Assembly: GCF_947501385.1 (NCBI RefSeq) | Contig: NZ_CANMVP010000004.1 | Span: 143,890-207,889, forward strand | Origin: an uncultured Polaribacter sp. | Lineage (GTDB): Bacteria > Bacteroidota > Bacteroidia > Flavobacteriales > Flavobacteriaceae | Direction: 5' to 3' | DNA: 64,000 nucleotides | Shown here: one piece after another, positions 9,322 to 20,900 of the stretch | Position numbering within the stretch: the stretch's first letter is position 1 | How the letters are laid out: every line of letters starts with the position of its first letter | Notes under the pieces: model-generated | What the model was told of the DNA's origin: nothing | The model's database searches: none | The model's input: only the letters and a program-made list of their open reading frames with translations | Position numbers and translations under genes: made by a program

Positions 9322-10635
9322 ATGAAAAAGATAATTCTTATAGCTGCGTTTAATTTAGTGGTTTTAATAACTAAAGCTCAAGATTACCAATATCCAATGC
9401 CCGAATATACGCCAACAAAAGAGAACTTGGAAGCTCGTAAAGACTTTCAAGATATGAAATTTGGTATGTTCGTACATTGGGGGATTTATAGTGTATTAGG
9501 AGATGGCGAATGGGTGATGTTTCAACAGAAAATAAAATACCCAACTTATAAAAGATTAGCTGATTTCTTTAATCCTCAGGCATTTAATGCTAGAGAATGG
9601 GTAGCCGCAGCCAAATCTGCTGGCATGAAATATATCACCGTGACTACAAGACATCATGATAGTTTTAGCATGTTCGATACAGAGGCTTCCGATTATAATA
9701 TTGTAGATGCGACACCTTATGGTAAAGACCCCATGAAAGAATTGGCAGAAGCCTGCAAAGCAGAAGGGCTGCAATTAAATTTTTACTATTCTTTATTAGA
9801 TTGGGCAAGAGAAGATTATGGATTTGGACAAAAAATAGTAGATGGTAAACCTGTTGATGCCGATTGGGACAGTTATATTAAATTTATGAAAACCCAGCTA
9901 ACGGAGTTGCTTACCAATTATGGTGAAATAGGTGTGATTTGGTTTGACGGCCACTGGGAACGTAAAAAGGCTAATTGGCATTATGACGAAATTTATACTT
10001 TAATTCATGAATTAAGTCCGAATACCTTGATAGCAAATAACCATCATTTAACGCCCATTCCGGGAGAAGACATACAAACTTTTGAAAGGGATTTACCAGG
10101 TGAAAATAAAGGCGGTTATAGCGAAGGTGTTCAAGTTAGTCAGTTACCATTGGAGTCTTGCGCAACTATGGCGAAATCTTGGGGATTTAATTTGAACGAT
10201 AAACAATTCAAAAGCACCAAACAAATTATACATTTTTTAGTAAAAGCATCTGGTAAAAATGGTAATTTATTATTGAACGTTGGCCCGATGCCAAACGGTA
10301 AAATTCAGCCAGAATTTATTGAAACTTTAAAAGAAGTTGGTGAATGGACTTCAAAATATGGCGAAAGTATTTATGGCACTCGAGGTGATATTATAAAAAC
10401 TCAAGATTGGGGAACGGTCACTAGAAAAGGAAATAAACTATATGTGCATATTTTAAATCCATTATCAGAGCCGTATCTGTTTATTCCTGAATTTGAGTAT
10501 AAGATTAAATCAGCGACTTCTTTTGATAGTAATGAAAAGATAAAATTCAAACAGCAAAAAGAGGGGACTTTTTTATATGTTGATACTAAAAATTTAAATG
10601 AAATTGATAAAATTATCAAGCTGACAATTAAATAA
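9322..10635 (+). CDS. GH29 alpha-L-fucosidase
   Basis: A 437-residue retaining alpha-L-fucosidase of family 29 with a signal peptide (cleavage near residue 20, KAQ). The barrel starts at FGMFVHWGIYS, followed by the fucose-binding histidine pair in TTRHHDSFSMFD (residues 108-119). The nucleophile is probably D209 in GVIWFDGHW. A C-terminal beta-sandwich follows at about residue 350. It would release terminal fucose from an oligosaccharide in the periplasm, complementing the GH95 enzyme earlier in the operon. One of three GH29 genes in the window; the other two are on the minus strand and diverge strongly, so they probably serve different linkages. Confidence 0.94.
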   Translation: MKKIILIAAFNLVVLITKAQDYQYPMPEYTPTKENLEARKDFQDMKFGMFVHWGIYSVLGDGEWVMFQQKIKYPTYKRLADFFNPQAFNAREWVAAAKSAGMKYITVTTRHHDSFSMFDTEASDYNIVDATPYGKDPMKELAEACKAEGLQLNFYYSLLDWAREDYGFGQKIVDGKPVDADWDSYIKFMKTQLTELLTNYGEIGVIWFDGHWERKKANWHYDEIYTLIHELSPNTLIANNHHLTPIPGEDIQTFERDLPGENKGGYSEGVQVSQLPLESCATMAKSWGFNLNDKQFKSTKQIIHFLVKASGKNGNLLLNVGPMPNGKIQPEFIETLKEVGEWTSKYGESIYGTRGDIIKTQDWGTVTRKGNKLYVHILNPLSEPYLFIPEFEYKIKSATSFDSNEKIKFKQQKEGTFLYVDTKNLNEIDKIIKLTIK

Positions 10636-10673
10636 AACTTGTCTTAATGAATGCTTAAACTTTAAATTTTAAA

Positions 10674-12890
10674 ATGAAAAAACACCTATGTATAGCTTTG
10701 ATTTTGCTTGTTAGCTTTATGTCTTGCAAGAAAAAGGATGCGCTTTCTGAAAAAGTAAAGTTAACCAGTTATGTAAATACCTTTACAGGAACTGATGGTC
10801 CAGGAAACACCTACCCAGGAGCCGTGGTGCCTTTTGGAATGGTACAATTAAGTCCCGATAATGGTTTACCAGGTTGGGATAGAATTGCGGGCTATTTTTA
10901 CCCCGATTCTACTATAGCGGGCTTTAGTCATACCCACCTTTCGGGTACAGGAGCTGGCGATATGTACGATTTATTGGTGATGCCTTTAAATAGCAGATTT
11001 ACTGAAAGTTTAACGCCAGAAGGAAGATACAGACCGTATTCTAAATTCTCACATGACCAAGAAAAAGCGAGTCCAGGATATTATTTGGTAGATTTATTAA
11101 GTTCAGGAATTAAGGCAGAATTAACCACAACCGCTCGTGTTGGGTTTCATCAATACACATTTCCAGAAGATGAGAAAAGTCAGATTATCCTAGATTTAGG
11201 ATATAGCTTAAATTGGGATAAGCCTGTGGATACAAAAATTACTATTGAGGACAATCAAACCATTTCGGGCTACAGAAAATCAACAGGATGGGCAAAAGAC
11301 CAACGGGTTTATTTTGTGATGACATTTTCTAAAGCTTTTGATACAGCGCAATTATTTAAAAATTCAGAAGAAAAAGATAGCATCAGTGTTACTGGAAAAT
11401 TCACACGTATTGTAGCTAATTATAAAACGTCTGAAGATGAAAAAATTCAAGTAAAAGTAGCTTTATCATCAGCAAGTATAGCAGGAGCAAGAAAAAATTT
11501 AGAAGTAGAATTACCACATTGGGATTTTGAACAAACCGTTGAGAAGGCTAGTAATATTTGGGAGACCTATCTTTCAAAAATAAAAATAAAAGGAACGGAA
11601 TCTCAAAAAGAATTGTTTTACACCAATTTATATCATGTTTTTTTAACACCATCCTTACATAGTGATATTGGCGGCGCATATAAAGGAGCAGATGGTAAAG
11701 TTCATATAGCAAATGGTTATAACAAATATGATACCTTTTCATTATGGGATACCTTCAGGGCAACACATCCATTATATACCATTTTAGCACCTAAGGAAAC
11801 GCAAGACATGGTGAAATCTTTTTTATCGCATTATGATGAAACAGGATTGCTTCCAGTGTGGTCTTTAGCAGGAAATGAAACTAATATGATGATTGGTTAT
11901 CATGCCGTTCCTGTTATTGTTGATGCTTATTTTAAAGGGATTCCTATGGATTCTAAAAAGGCTTTGGAAGCCTGTGTAGCATCAGCAACAGAAAAAGGCA
12001 GACAAATAGACACGTACATGGAATTAGGTTATGTTCCCACAAGTGAAGAAGGAGAGAGTTGGTCAGTGTCTAAAACCTTAGAATATGCTTACGACGATTG
12101 GTGTATTGCACAGTTAGCTGAAGCTTTGGGTAAAGAGGGTATTAAAAAAATATTTTTAGAAAGAGCCAATAATTGGAAAAACTTATACGATTCTAAATCT
12201 ACATTTTTCCGACCTAAAAGTGAAACTGGTAAATTTAGTAGTCCTTTTTCCGCGAAAGCGTATACCAGAGAATTTTGTGAAAGTAATGCGTGGCAATATT
12301 TCTGGTTTGTACCGCATGACATAAATGGTTTAATAAATACTTTAGGTAAAGAACAATTTACTGCAAAGTTAGATTCTATGTTTACATATTATCCTTCATC
12401 AGAAGATAAACTTCCCATTTTCAGCACGGGCATGATTGGGCAATATGCTCATGGAAACGAACCAAGTCATCATGTTTCATATTTATACAATAACATAGGA
12501 CAACATTGGAAAACACAGCAAATGGTTCGTAAAATTATAGAAACCCAATATAGTACGAAACCTAACGGCTATTGTGGAAATGAAGACTGCGGACAAATGT
12601 CTGCATGGTTAGTGTTTTCATCCATGGGCCTTTATCCTGTAAATCCAGCAGATGGTATTTATAGTATAACTTCTCCTTTTGTAAAAGAAGCGGCTATTCA
12701 ATTAGAGAATAACAAACAGTTTGTAATAACTACTGAAAATCAATCCAAAGAGAATTTTTATATACAGTCGATTACCTTTAACGGAAACCCTTATAATGAA
12801 CTTACTATTAGTCATAAACAAATTATGGCAGGCGGAAAATTACATTTTGTGTTGGGGAATGTTCCTAATAAAGAATTGATTAAAAAATAA
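10674..12890 (+). CDS. GH92 alpha-mannosidase, lipoprotein
   Basis: The second family 92 enzyme in this operon, 738 residues. The lipobox is FMSC followed by lysines. It opens with YVNTFTGTDGPGNTYPGAVVPFG, trimmed at TYPGAVVPFGMVQLSPD in the usual position. The catalytic acid motif is intact (HGNEPSHH, Glu near residue 596), and GNEDCGQMSAW supplies the base and calcium-site region. Sequence blocks match the family better than the first GH92 gene does in places, so the two are probably specialised for different alpha-mannosyl linkages, as is common when several GH92 genes sit in one locus. It lies 38 bases after the GH29 gene and 4 bases before the GH20 gene. Confidence 0.94.
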   Translation: MKKHLCIALILLVSFMSCKKKDALSEKVKLTSYVNTFTGTDGPGNTYPGAVVPFGMVQLSPDNGLPGWDRIAGYFYPDSTIAGFSHTHLSGTGAGDMYDLLVMPLNSRFTESLTPEGRYRPYSKFSHDQEKASPGYYLVDLLSSGIKAELTTTARVGFHQYTFPEDEKSQIILDLGYSLNWDKPVDTKITIEDNQTISGYRKSTGWAKDQRVYFVMTFSKAFDTAQLFKNSEEKDSISVTGKFTRIVANYKTSEDEKIQVKVALSSASIAGARKNLEVELPHWDFEQTVEKASNIWETYLSKIKIKGTESQKELFYTNLYHVFLTPSLHSDIGGAYKGADGKVHIANGYNKYDTFSLWDTFRATHPLYTILAPKETQDMVKSFLSHYDETGLLPVWSLAGNETNMMIGYHAVPVIVDAYFKGIPMDSKKALEACVASATEKGRQIDTYMELGYVPTSEEGESWSVSKTLEYAYDDWCIAQLAEALGKEGIKKIFLERANNWKNLYDSKSTFFRPKSETGKFSSPFSAKAYTREFCESNAWQYFWFVPHDINGLINTLGKEQFTAKLDSMFTYYPSSEDKLPIFSTGMIGQYAHGNEPSHHVSYLYNNIGQHWKTQQMVRKIIETQYSTKPNGYCGNEDCGQMSAWLVFSSMGLYPVNPADGIYSITSPFVKEAAIQLENNKQFVITTENQSKENFYIQSITFNGNPYNELTISHKQIMAGGKLHFVLGNVPNKELIKK

Positions 12891-12894
12891 TATT

Positions 12895-15231
12895 ATGAAA
12901 ACGAAATTGTGGTTTATGTTTTTAAGTGTTTTAATGCTTACATCTTGTATTAAGAAAGAACTAAAACTAGGCAAAATATCTATTATACCTTTACCAACAG
13001 AATTAATCGCAGGTGAAGAACATTTTGTAATTAAAGAAAACACCACAGTTTCTGTAGAAAATGAACAACAAGAAGTAATTGCTAAGCGATTTTTTAATCA
13101 GTTTGAAAACGTTTCGGGATGGATACTAGAAGTTAAGTTGGGTAAAGAAGAAGGAGACATCATATTCAGTACAGATACTTCTATTGAAGAAGAAGGTTAT
13201 CAACTTCATATCAATAAAACAAAAATTCAAATAAAAGCAGCATCAGGCGCTGGTTTTTTCTATGCTTTGCAGAGTTTAAAACAATTGTTACCAGCATCAT
13301 TTTATTCACAAGAGGAGCAAAGCAATGTTGTTTGGGGCGTTCCTGCTGTCATTATTAAAGATAAACCCGCTTTTAAATGGAGAGGACATATGCTAGATGT
13401 GTCACGTCATTTTTTTAATAAAGAACAAGTTAAAGATGTCATTGATTATATGGCTGAAATTAAACTGAATCGTTTTCATTGGCACTTGTCAGATGATCAA
13501 GGATGGCGATTAGAGATCAAAAAATATCCAAAACTAACAGAAGTTGGTGCATGGCGAGTTGATTACAATATTACAGATGAAAGTCTTTCGAATTGGTGGG
13601 GAAGACCTGTACAAAAAGAAGGTGAAAAAGCCACTTATGGTGGGTTTTATACCCAAGATGACATTAAAGAAATTGTAGCGTATGCTAAAGAGCGTTTTAT
13701 AGAAATAATACCAGAATTAGATATGCCAGGGCATTCATTGGCCACCATTGCTTCCTATCCAGAAATATCCTGTACGGGTGGTCCCTTTTATGTTGCTACT
13801 GGTGGCGTTATGAAAAACAATACGCTTTGCCCAGGTAAAGAGGCAACTTTTGAATTTGTAGAAAATGTTTTAGAAGAAGTAATAGATTTGTTTCCTTTTG
13901 AATACATACATATTGGAGGTGATGAATGCAATAAAGAGTCTTGGAAAATAGACCCCGATTGTCAACAACGTATAAAAGATGAAAACTTAGCTGATGAAAA
14001 AGAGCTTCAAAGTTATTTTGTTAAACGTGTGGAAAAAATGGTGAATGCTCGAGGTAAAAACATGATTGGTTGGGATGAGATTTTAGAAGGCGGTTTAGCG
14101 CCCAATGCAACTGTGATGTCATGGCGGGGTGAAAAAGGCGGTATTGCTGCTGCCAGAGCCGGGCATGATGTGATTATGACGCCAGCAAAGTATTGTTATT
14201 TAGATTTAAAACAGGGTGATGACGATTTAGAACCAAATTTGGGTTACAGTTACAGTTTTCTAAAAGAAGCCTATCACTATAAAATTATATCCGATAGCTT
14301 AACACAAGCTCAAGGAAAGCACGTTTTGGGAATACAAGGTAATTTATGGACAGAATCTATTAGTGATTGGGGGAAGCTAACCTACATGACTTTTCCAAGA
14401 TTATATGCCATTGCAGAAAATGGTTGGACACAAGAAAAATCTAAAGATTGGGATAGTTTTACAACGCGACTGCTTGATCAATTTAAACGGTTTGATGCTC
14501 AAGGTGTGCGTTATGCAACGAGTGCTTTTAATGTAAAAATAAATCATAGTGGTAATGCAAAAGGTGCTATCGATATTTCTTTGCAGTCTGAAGTTGAAGG
14601 CTTAGATATTTATTACACTTTGGATGGTAGTGAACCTTCATTAAACTCTAATAAATATGAAGGTGCGTTTTCTATTGATACAACAACTACTATAAAGTCT
14701 ACTAGTTTTTTTAAAGGCAAACAAGTAGGAAACATATCAGAAAAACATTTTCCCATACATAAAGCTTTTGGTACTAAAGTTATTTATCATTCAGATGTCG
14801 TTAATCCGAAGGAAACAGATGAAATTGATAAACTAGTTGATTTAAACTACGGCAAACTTCATCGATGGGATTCCAATTGGCAAACTATAAAAGGTAATTT
14901 AGAAGTAGATATTATTTTCCCAGAACCTATTGAAATTCAAAAACTAGAAGTAACCAGTTTACGATTCACTATTGGCGGTGTTTATGTACCAGAATATATT
15001 GAAATATATGGCTCGCAAGATGGAAAATCGTATGCCAAATTGGGCGAAATTCATCAAATAGATGAAAGTCATACACAAGGCAGAAATAAAATAAAGTCCA
15101 TAATTAGTTTTGATAAAACTTTAGTAAAATCAATAAAAGTAAAAGCAAAAAGCGTACATCCAATACCAGAAGGTCATCATCAAGCTGGAGTTGCTTCAAA
15201 AATACAAGTGGATGAATTAGTGGTTTATTAA
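12895..15231 (+). CDS. GH20 beta-N-acetylhexosaminidase, lipoprotein
   Basis: A 778-residue family 20 enzyme that removes terminal beta-GlcNAc or GalNAc by substrate-assisted catalysis. The lipobox is LTSC (Cys18). An N-terminal GH20b domain spans about residues 27-155, then the barrel begins at WRGHMLDVSRHFF. The catalytic aspartate-glutamate pair is D343-E344 in HIGGDECNKESW. LSDDQGWRLEIKKYP and ELDMPGHS are also typical. After the barrel a chitobiase-type C-terminal domain (near DIYYTLDGSEPS, about residue 570) and a discoidin-like carbohydrate-binding domain (about residues 620-778) follow. It closes the plus-strand operon; its stop is only 11 bases from the end of the convergent symporter gene. 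Confidence 0.95.
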   Translation: MKTKLWFMFLSVLMLTSCIKKELKLGKISIIPLPTELIAGEEHFVIKENTTVSVENEQQEVIAKRFFNQFENVSGWILEVKLGKEEGDIIFSTDTSIEEEGYQLHINKTKIQIKAASGAGFFYALQSLKQLLPASFYSQEEQSNVVWGVPAVIIKDKPAFKWRGHMLDVSRHFFNKEQVKDVIDYMAEIKLNRFHWHLSDDQGWRLEIKKYPKLTEVGAWRVDYNITDESLSNWWGRPVQKEGEKATYGGFYTQDDIKEIVAYAKERFIEIIPELDMPGHSLATIASYPEISCTGGPFYVATGGVMKNNTLCPGKEATFEFVENVLEEVIDLFPFEYIHIGGDECNKESWKIDPDCQQRIKDENLADEKELQSYFVKRVEKMVNARGKNMIGWDEILEGGLAPNATVMSWRGEKGGIAAARAGHDVIMTPAKYCYLDLKQGDDDLEPNLGYSYSFLKEAYHYKIISDSLTQAQGKHVLGIQGNLWTESISDWGKLTYMTFPRLYAIAENGWTQEKSKDWDSFTTRLLDQFKRFDAQGVRYATSAFNVKINHSGNAKGAIDISLQSEVEGLDIYYTLDGSEPSLNSNKYEGAFSIDTTTTIKSTSFFKGKQVGNISEKHFPIHKAFGTKVIYHSDVVNPKETDEIDKLVDLNYGKLHRWDSNWQTIKGNLEVDIIFPEPIEIQKLEVTSLRFTIGGVYVPEYIEIYGSQDGKSYAKLGEIHQIDESHTQGRNKIKSIISFDKTLVKSIKVKAKSVHPIPEGHHQAGVASKIQVDELVVY

Positions 15232-15242
15232 TTGTTCAGTTT

Positions 15243-16820
15243 TCAATTTTTACCTAATAAAATATAAATAACTATGGTTATTAAGCATAAAAAAATAGAC
15301 ATATGCTTGGTGTATTTCCACTCTTTCAAGTCTACAATGTGTAAATCTTCTTGTTTGAAATCTTTATCTGATGGATAAAAATGTGACACGCCGAACATAA
15401 CTGCTAAATTTAGCAAAAATTCTATCCCCCAGATATGTACAAAATGAACATTAACTCTAAAAATAAAGGTTGTTAGAATATAGAATGCTAAACCTACGAA
15501 TAATGCAGCCTTGGCACCCATAGCAGATATTTTTTTAAGAAAAAACCCAGCTAGCATGATTGAGGCAATAGGAATAAAAAAAATTCCATTTAATTGTTGT
15601 AGTAATTGGTACAAACCATCTGGAGCATTAGCTACCATCGGTGCTACAAGAATTGCAAAAACAGCTAAAATGGCAGAAGTTAACTTCCCTACTTTAACTA
15701 ATTTTTTATCGCTACTTGCTTTTCCAAAATGTCTCTTATAAACATCTATACTAAAAATAGTGGCAGCACTATTTAAAACACTATTAAAAGTACTCAATAC
15801 AGCTCCCATAACTATAGCAGCAAAAATTCCCACTAACCCAACAGGCAATACTTTTTTAATAAGTTCTGGATATATCATGTCCTGGTTATCGTAAAGTGAA
15901 TCGCCATAATAATAAAACCCAATAACCCCTGGTAAAATTATTATAATTGGCACCAATATTTTTAAAACCCCTGTAAATAATAACCCTTTTTGGGCTTCCA
16001 CTAAATTCTTAGCACCTAAAGCACGTTGAATAATGGTTTGATTCATACTCCAAAAATAGAGTTGGTTGATAATTAACCCCGTAAAAAGAACTCCAAAAGG
16101 CAAAACCGAATCTTTTGCACCTATAACATTAAACTTTTCAGGACTGTGAGCATACACTTTACTTAATCCAGTAAGCGGATTGCCATCACCAATACTAACT
16201 AAAGCGATTAACGGAATTGCTAATCCACCAATTAAAAGTCCGTAACCATTAATCGTATCTGAAACAGCTACTGCTTTTAAGCCACCAAATATGGCATAAA
16301 TAGAACCCAAAACCCCAATGGCGACAACAGTAATCCATAGGCCTTCTTGTTTTGATACTTCTAAAACTTCTGAGATGTTAAAAATACTTTCTATATTAAT
16401 AGCCCCTGTGTAAAGTACAATTGGCAATAATGTTACTATAAATGAAATCATTAAAAACAATGCAACCAAAGTTCTTGTTGTACTATCAAATCGTTTTTCT
16501 AAATATTGAGGTATCGTTGTGAGTCCCATTTTTAAATATCTAGGAACAAAATAGATAGCTGCGGCTACTAATGCTAAGGCTGAAGTGACTTCCCAAGCTA
16601 TAATAATAAATCCGTTTTTATAAGAAGACCCATTCATACCAATTAAGTGTTCGGTAGAAATATTAGTTAATAGCATGGAGCCCGCAATTACAACACCTGT
16701 TAAACTTCTTCCCCCAAGAAAATAACCATCTTGCGAATCTAATTTTTCTTTTCTTAATTTAAACCAAGAATAAAAAGCGACAAAACCTGTAAAGGCAATA
16801 AACGTAAGAACAGTATACAT
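15243..16820 (-). CDS. Sodium:solute symporter (SSS/SLC5 family)
   Basis: A 525-residue polytopic inner-membrane transporter of the sodium:solute symporter family. It begins MYTVLTFIAFTGFVAFYSW and contains GYFLGGRSL, then TNISTEHLIGMNG, a standard first-segment block of bacterial sugar and inositol symporters. I count about 13-14 hydrophobic segments. The gene is last in the minus-strand operon, 93 bases after the inositol oxygenase gene. Because of that neighbour I infer myo-inositol as the likely substrate; a sugar or uronate is equally compatible with the family. No start ambiguity was seen: the ATG is followed directly by the first membrane segment. Confidence 0.9.
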   Translation of the reverse strand: MYTVLTFIAFTGFVAFYSWFKLRKEKLDSQDGYFLGGRSLTGVVIAGSMLLTNISTEHLIGMNGSSYKNGFIIIAWEVTSALALVAAAIYFVPRYLKMGLTTIPQYLEKRFDSTTRTLVALFLMISFIVTLLPIVLYTGAINIESIFNISEVLEVSKQEGLWITVVAIGVLGSIYAIFGGLKAVAVSDTINGYGLLIGGLAIPLIALVSIGDGNPLTGLSKVYAHSPEKFNVIGAKDSVLPFGVLFTGLIINQLYFWSMNQTIIQRALGAKNLVEAQKGLLFTGVLKILVPIIIILPGVIGFYYYGDSLYDNQDMIYPELIKKVLPVGLVGIFAAIVMGAVLSTFNSVLNSAATIFSIDVYKRHFGKASSDKKLVKVGKLTSAILAVFAILVAPMVANAPDGLYQLLQQLNGIFFIPIASIMLAGFFLKKISAMGAKAALFVGLAFYILTTFIFRVNVHFVHIWGIEFLLNLAVMFGVSHFYPSDKDFKQEDLHIVDLKEWKYTKHMSIFLCLITIVIYILLGKN

Positions 16821-16913
16821 TATGGTTAGTTTAGTTGTGAAAAGAAAAATATCTTTTAAATGAATACAATTATATATTCAAAAAAAAGCGCATTGCAGTA
16901 TGGTAACTTTAAT

Positions 16914-17792
16914 TTAAAATTTCAATTTTTCTGGCAAATATTTAGACACTAATGCTTTGTAGTAAGGAAGTAATGCTTTGGCATCTGGTGGAACTGGTGC
17001 TTTTGAATATAAATCGTAGGGATTGAATTTTTTAACCCACTCAAACATTTCAACGTCTTTCTCATTCATTAAATGTACATAATCATTTTCGCGATGTTGT
17101 GAATAAAATGAATGATATCGTATCATATATAAAGCAGGGTCTGGCAAATAATCTTTAAATATCTGGTATAAATATTCATCATGTCCCCAACTCATTTTTA
17201 CGTTATCCAATCCACAGTTTGGCTTATAAATACCATATTTGGTATTATATTTTTCATTCGTGTAATCTGGGTTTTCTTTAAAGAATTCTGAATACACAAT
17301 TTTGTCTGAATAGGCACAACCAACAGGAAACGTATCGCCTACAACGGCCCATTGTGGCTCACCAAACAAGCATAAAATTTTTCCTAAATCATGCACAAAT
17401 CCAGTTAGCACAAACCAATCTGGATGTCCGTCTGCCCTAATAGCCTCAGAGGTTTGCAATAAATGTTGCATTTGGTCCAAATCTATATCTGGGTCACTAT
17501 CGTCTACCAAAGTATTTAAAAAATCTACGGCTTCCCAGATAGACATCTCCTTTTTGTTAAACTTCAAAAACTCTTCCTCTTTATAACAAACAAAATCATA
17601 AGTCTGATACGTATGATTTAATCTGTAAAACTCTCTAACAGTATCTAATCTCTCAGAATCTATATAATTGCGAAATTCTTCTTTTTCCTTTTTTGTTTCA
17701 GCTGGATCTGGGTATCTTACCAACAAATCATTCTCCCAATCATCAACATTATCCATAGGGTTTTCAGAATCAATATTTAAAGGCTTTTTCAT
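16914..17792 (-). CDS. myo-inositol oxygenase
   Basis: A 292-residue inositol oxygenase (MIOX), the di-iron enzyme that cleaves myo-inositol with oxygen to D-glucuronate in the cytoplasm. The match to animal and plant MIOX runs along the whole chain. The six metal ligands known from mouse MIOX can all be placed: H110 (MQHLLQTSE), H134 and D135 (GFVHDLGK), H204 ([10 protein letters not shown]), H227 (MIRYHSFYS) and D260 (NPYDLY). The blocks [16 protein letters not shown] and [14 protein letters not shown] are nearly identical to the eukaryotic family. It lies between the hybrid two-component gene (123 bases upstream) and the symporter gene. The upstream gap carries a 21-bp direct repeat like those before susC, so it probably has its own regulated promoter. 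The glucuronate-using genes are not in this window. Confidence 0.95.
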   Translation of the reverse strand: MKKPLNIDSENPMDNVDDWENDLLVRYPDPAETKKEKEEFRNYIDSERLDTVREFYRLNHTYQTYDFVCYKEEEFLKFNKKEMSIWEAVDFLNTLVDDSDPDIDLDQMQHLLQTSEAIRADGHPDWFVLTGFVHDLGKILCLFGEPQWAVVGDTFPVGCAYSDKIVYSEFFKENPDYTNEKYNTKYGIYKPNCGLDNVKMSWGHDEYLYQIFKDYLPDPALYMIRYHSFYSQHRENDYVHLMNEKDVEMFEWVKKFNPYDLYSKAPVPPDAKALLPYYKALVSKYLPEKLKF

Positions 17793-17858
17793 TACTTAAA
17801 TTAATTTATTGAATAAAAACTATAATAAACTAAAATAGAATATATGTGATGTAGCTAA

Positions 17859-17889
17859 ATGGACAAATACATCAAAAAGATGGACAAAT
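17859..17889 (-). promoter_or_regulatory. Probable regulator operator: 21-bp direct repeat before inositol oxygenase
   Basis: The plus strand reads ATGGACAAAT at 17859 and again, identically, at 17880, so the repeat period is exactly 21 bp (two helical turns). In the direction of transcription of the inositol oxygenase gene this is ATTTGTCCAT twice, about 67 bases before the start codon. The same arrangement with a TCCAT core occurs before susC and before the DUF1080 gene. AraC-type DNA-binding domains of hybrid two-component regulators bind direct repeats, so this is a likely site for the regulator encoded next door. Binding is inferred. Confidence 0.65.
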
Positions 17890-17915
17890 TTAATATTTAA
17901 AAATAGCTCATAACT

Positions 17916-20900
17916 CTATTTTATTAATTTACTAGGCGGAAACCCAAACTGCTTTTTAAAACATCTGCTGAAGTATAAAGGGTCATTAAAGCCTATTAAA
18001 TCTGTAACTTCTGATACATTATACTTTTTAGTTTTTAAAAGTTGGGCTGATTTTTTTAATCTGATAGTTCTAATGAATTCATTAGGTGCTAAATCTGTAA
18101 GTTCTTTAACTTTTCGGTATAATTTAGAAGAACTCACACCCAATTCCTTACATAAAAAGGAAGTTGTTAAATCTACTTTATTTAGATTTACTTCAATTAA
18201 ATCTATTGTTTTTTTCATTAATTCCTCATCAATTGGAGAATGCGTCAATAAACTTATTTCACTTTCAACTTCATTTGAAAACTTAGCCTTTAACTCTAAT
18301 CGTGTTTTAATGATATTAACAATCATAGCTTTAAGTAATGATGGGTCGAAGGGTTTTACCAAATAGCCATCTGCACCAACATTAAAGCCTTTAACTTTAT
18401 CTTCATTATCTGAAAGTGCCGTTAACAAAACTACTGGAATATGGCTTATAAATTCGTCATTTTTCAATTCTGAGCAAAATTCAAGCCCGTCCATAACTGG
18501 CATCATTATATCTGCCACACATAAAATAGGCTTCACCTGTTTGCAAACTTGAAGCCCTTTTTTACCATTTTCAGCTTCATAAACTTTGTAGTAATCAGAT
18601 AAATAATCTATCAAATATTTTCTAAGTTCTATATTATCTTCAACAACTAATATTTTTTCTTTAATTAGCGTATTACTAATTATTTTTTTACTGGTAATAC
18701 TTGGCACTATTTCAGTTTCTTTTTCATTTGAAACAAATTCAAAAACCTCTTCTTCGTCATAAAACTCACGTTTTATAGGGATTTCCACAATAAACACACT
18801 TCCCTTTTTAGGCGTGCTTTGTACTTTTATAGTCCCTTTATGAAGTTCTACTAAAGATTTTACTAAAGACAGCCCAATTCCTGAACCTGTATTGTTTTCT
18901 TTACTATTAGTGGCTTGATAAAATCTTGTAAAAATCTTTTTTTGACTTTTTGATGGAATACCAATACCATCATCACTTACTTCAATTACTAAATAGTCTC
19001 CTGTTTCATCTTTCAGTCTTACAAACAAATCTACGTGCCCATATTTATTGGTGAATTTAATAGCATTTGATAATAAGTTATATAATATTTTATCATATTT
19101 ATCTCTGTCTATCCAACCAAAAAGAGTCTCATCTTCAGTATTAAAATTTAGTTGAATATGTTTATTAAACGCCAGTTCTTTAAAAGAATCAAGTGTGTTT
19201 TTAGCATATAAAAATATATCTGTTTTTGATACTTTAAGCTTTAATTCTCCTGTTTGTGCTTTTCTAAAATCTAGTACTTGATTTACTAACTTTAACAATC
19301 TACTAGCATTCTGATGAATGAGATTATATCTACTTTTTTGATACTCTGTACTATTATTTTTACCCTCTTCTATTAATTGTTTTGCTGGACCTAAAATTAA
19401 TGTTAATGGTGTTCTTAATTCGTGTGAAATATTTGTAAAAAAACGAAGTTTTTCATTATTTAATTTAACATCTCGTTCTCTATTTACTTTTTCAGTAACC
19501 AATTCTTGTTTTAATATTATTCTATTTTTAATTTCTCTCCTAATGAAATAGATAATTAAAAACACAACAAATAGAAACAGCAAAAGGGCCTGATAGGTTA
19601 GCCAAAATGGAGGTTTAATTTTTATTTTATATGAAACAACATCGCTCCAATGCCCATCACTATTGCTAGATTTTATGTTGAAAACATAATCGCCCGGGAA
19701 TAAGTTTGTGTATTGAACAGTTCTGGAATTACTATTTGCAAGTATCCAATTTTCATCAAAACCTTCAAGCATATATTCAAACTTATTTAGTTTTTCATTG
19801 GTATAAGAGGGCGTTGAAAATTGTAATGAAAAATTTCTGTTTTTGTAATTAAGCTGAATGTTTTTTGACTCATTCAAGTTTTTTTCTAATACTATTTGTC
19901 CATTAATTTTAACACCAGGGAATACGGCTTCATTTTGAACTTTAAATTCTGTAATAACTGGTGCTGGAGACCATTTGTTTTCGTTAATAATATATGGGGA
20001 AAAATAGATAATTCCGTTTTTACCGCCTAAATAGATATTGGAATTATCATAATTATAAAACCCGCTAGAACTAAACACATCCAATCTATTCCCACTATTA
20101 ACATGATATATATTAAAATCCTTGAGATTTGTTTTTACTCGTGCTACACTATTATTATTCATATTAAGCCATAAATCCTTATTGGAATCTGTTACCATAT
20201 CCGTCACCCATTTACCAGCTATTTCACTTGGCGCTTTTACAGGTTCAAATTCATCTATAGAATTATTATAAGTAGCTAAACCAGTACGTGTTGCCGCCCA
20301 AATTTTTCCGTTTCCATCTACTATAATATCGCTTACATTATCATGTGGAAGCCCTATATCATCATTAAAATTATTGTTATATGATTTAATATGACCTGTT
20401 TCCATAGTGTACTTTACAACGCCGCTTTCGGTTGCGAACCAAATATTTTTATAGGCATTTACTTCAATGGCATTTATTTCAAAACCTGGAAGCAAGGTGC
20501 CTACCGATTTGTCTAATTTTAAGGTTTCAGTATTCAAGACAACAACGCCTTCACCAAAAGAACCCAATATTAAAACTTCTTTTTCTATGTTCTTAAAAGC
20601 GAAAACAGGTGATTGTTCAAAACCTACATCTATTACTTTTGATGTGTTTTTTTTGTAATTATAAACCAATATTTTTCCATTCCATAAGCCACAATAAAAA
20701 ACCTCGCCATCATTAGAGTAAATACTTGCAATATCTTTTTGATTATTATACAAGGGAATAAAAGCATCATCTTCTGAAATGAAAAGTCCGTTATGCCTTG
20801 TTGCAACAATAATTTTATCATCACTTGTTTTTGAAAACCCTCTAATACGTGGTGCTTGATTACCTATATATTTTGAAATATCTTTATTAAGATTAAATTG

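Noticed and set aside
17859..17889. Short direct repeat as a CRISPR fragment
   Set aside because: There are only two copies of 10 bases at a 21-bp period, no array and no cas genes; the match to sites at other promoters fits an operator better.
18073..18366. 97-codon plus-strand open frame inside the hybrid two-component gene
   Set aside because: It lies opposite the receiver/HTH part of a clearly real gene and shows no protein-like features of its own.
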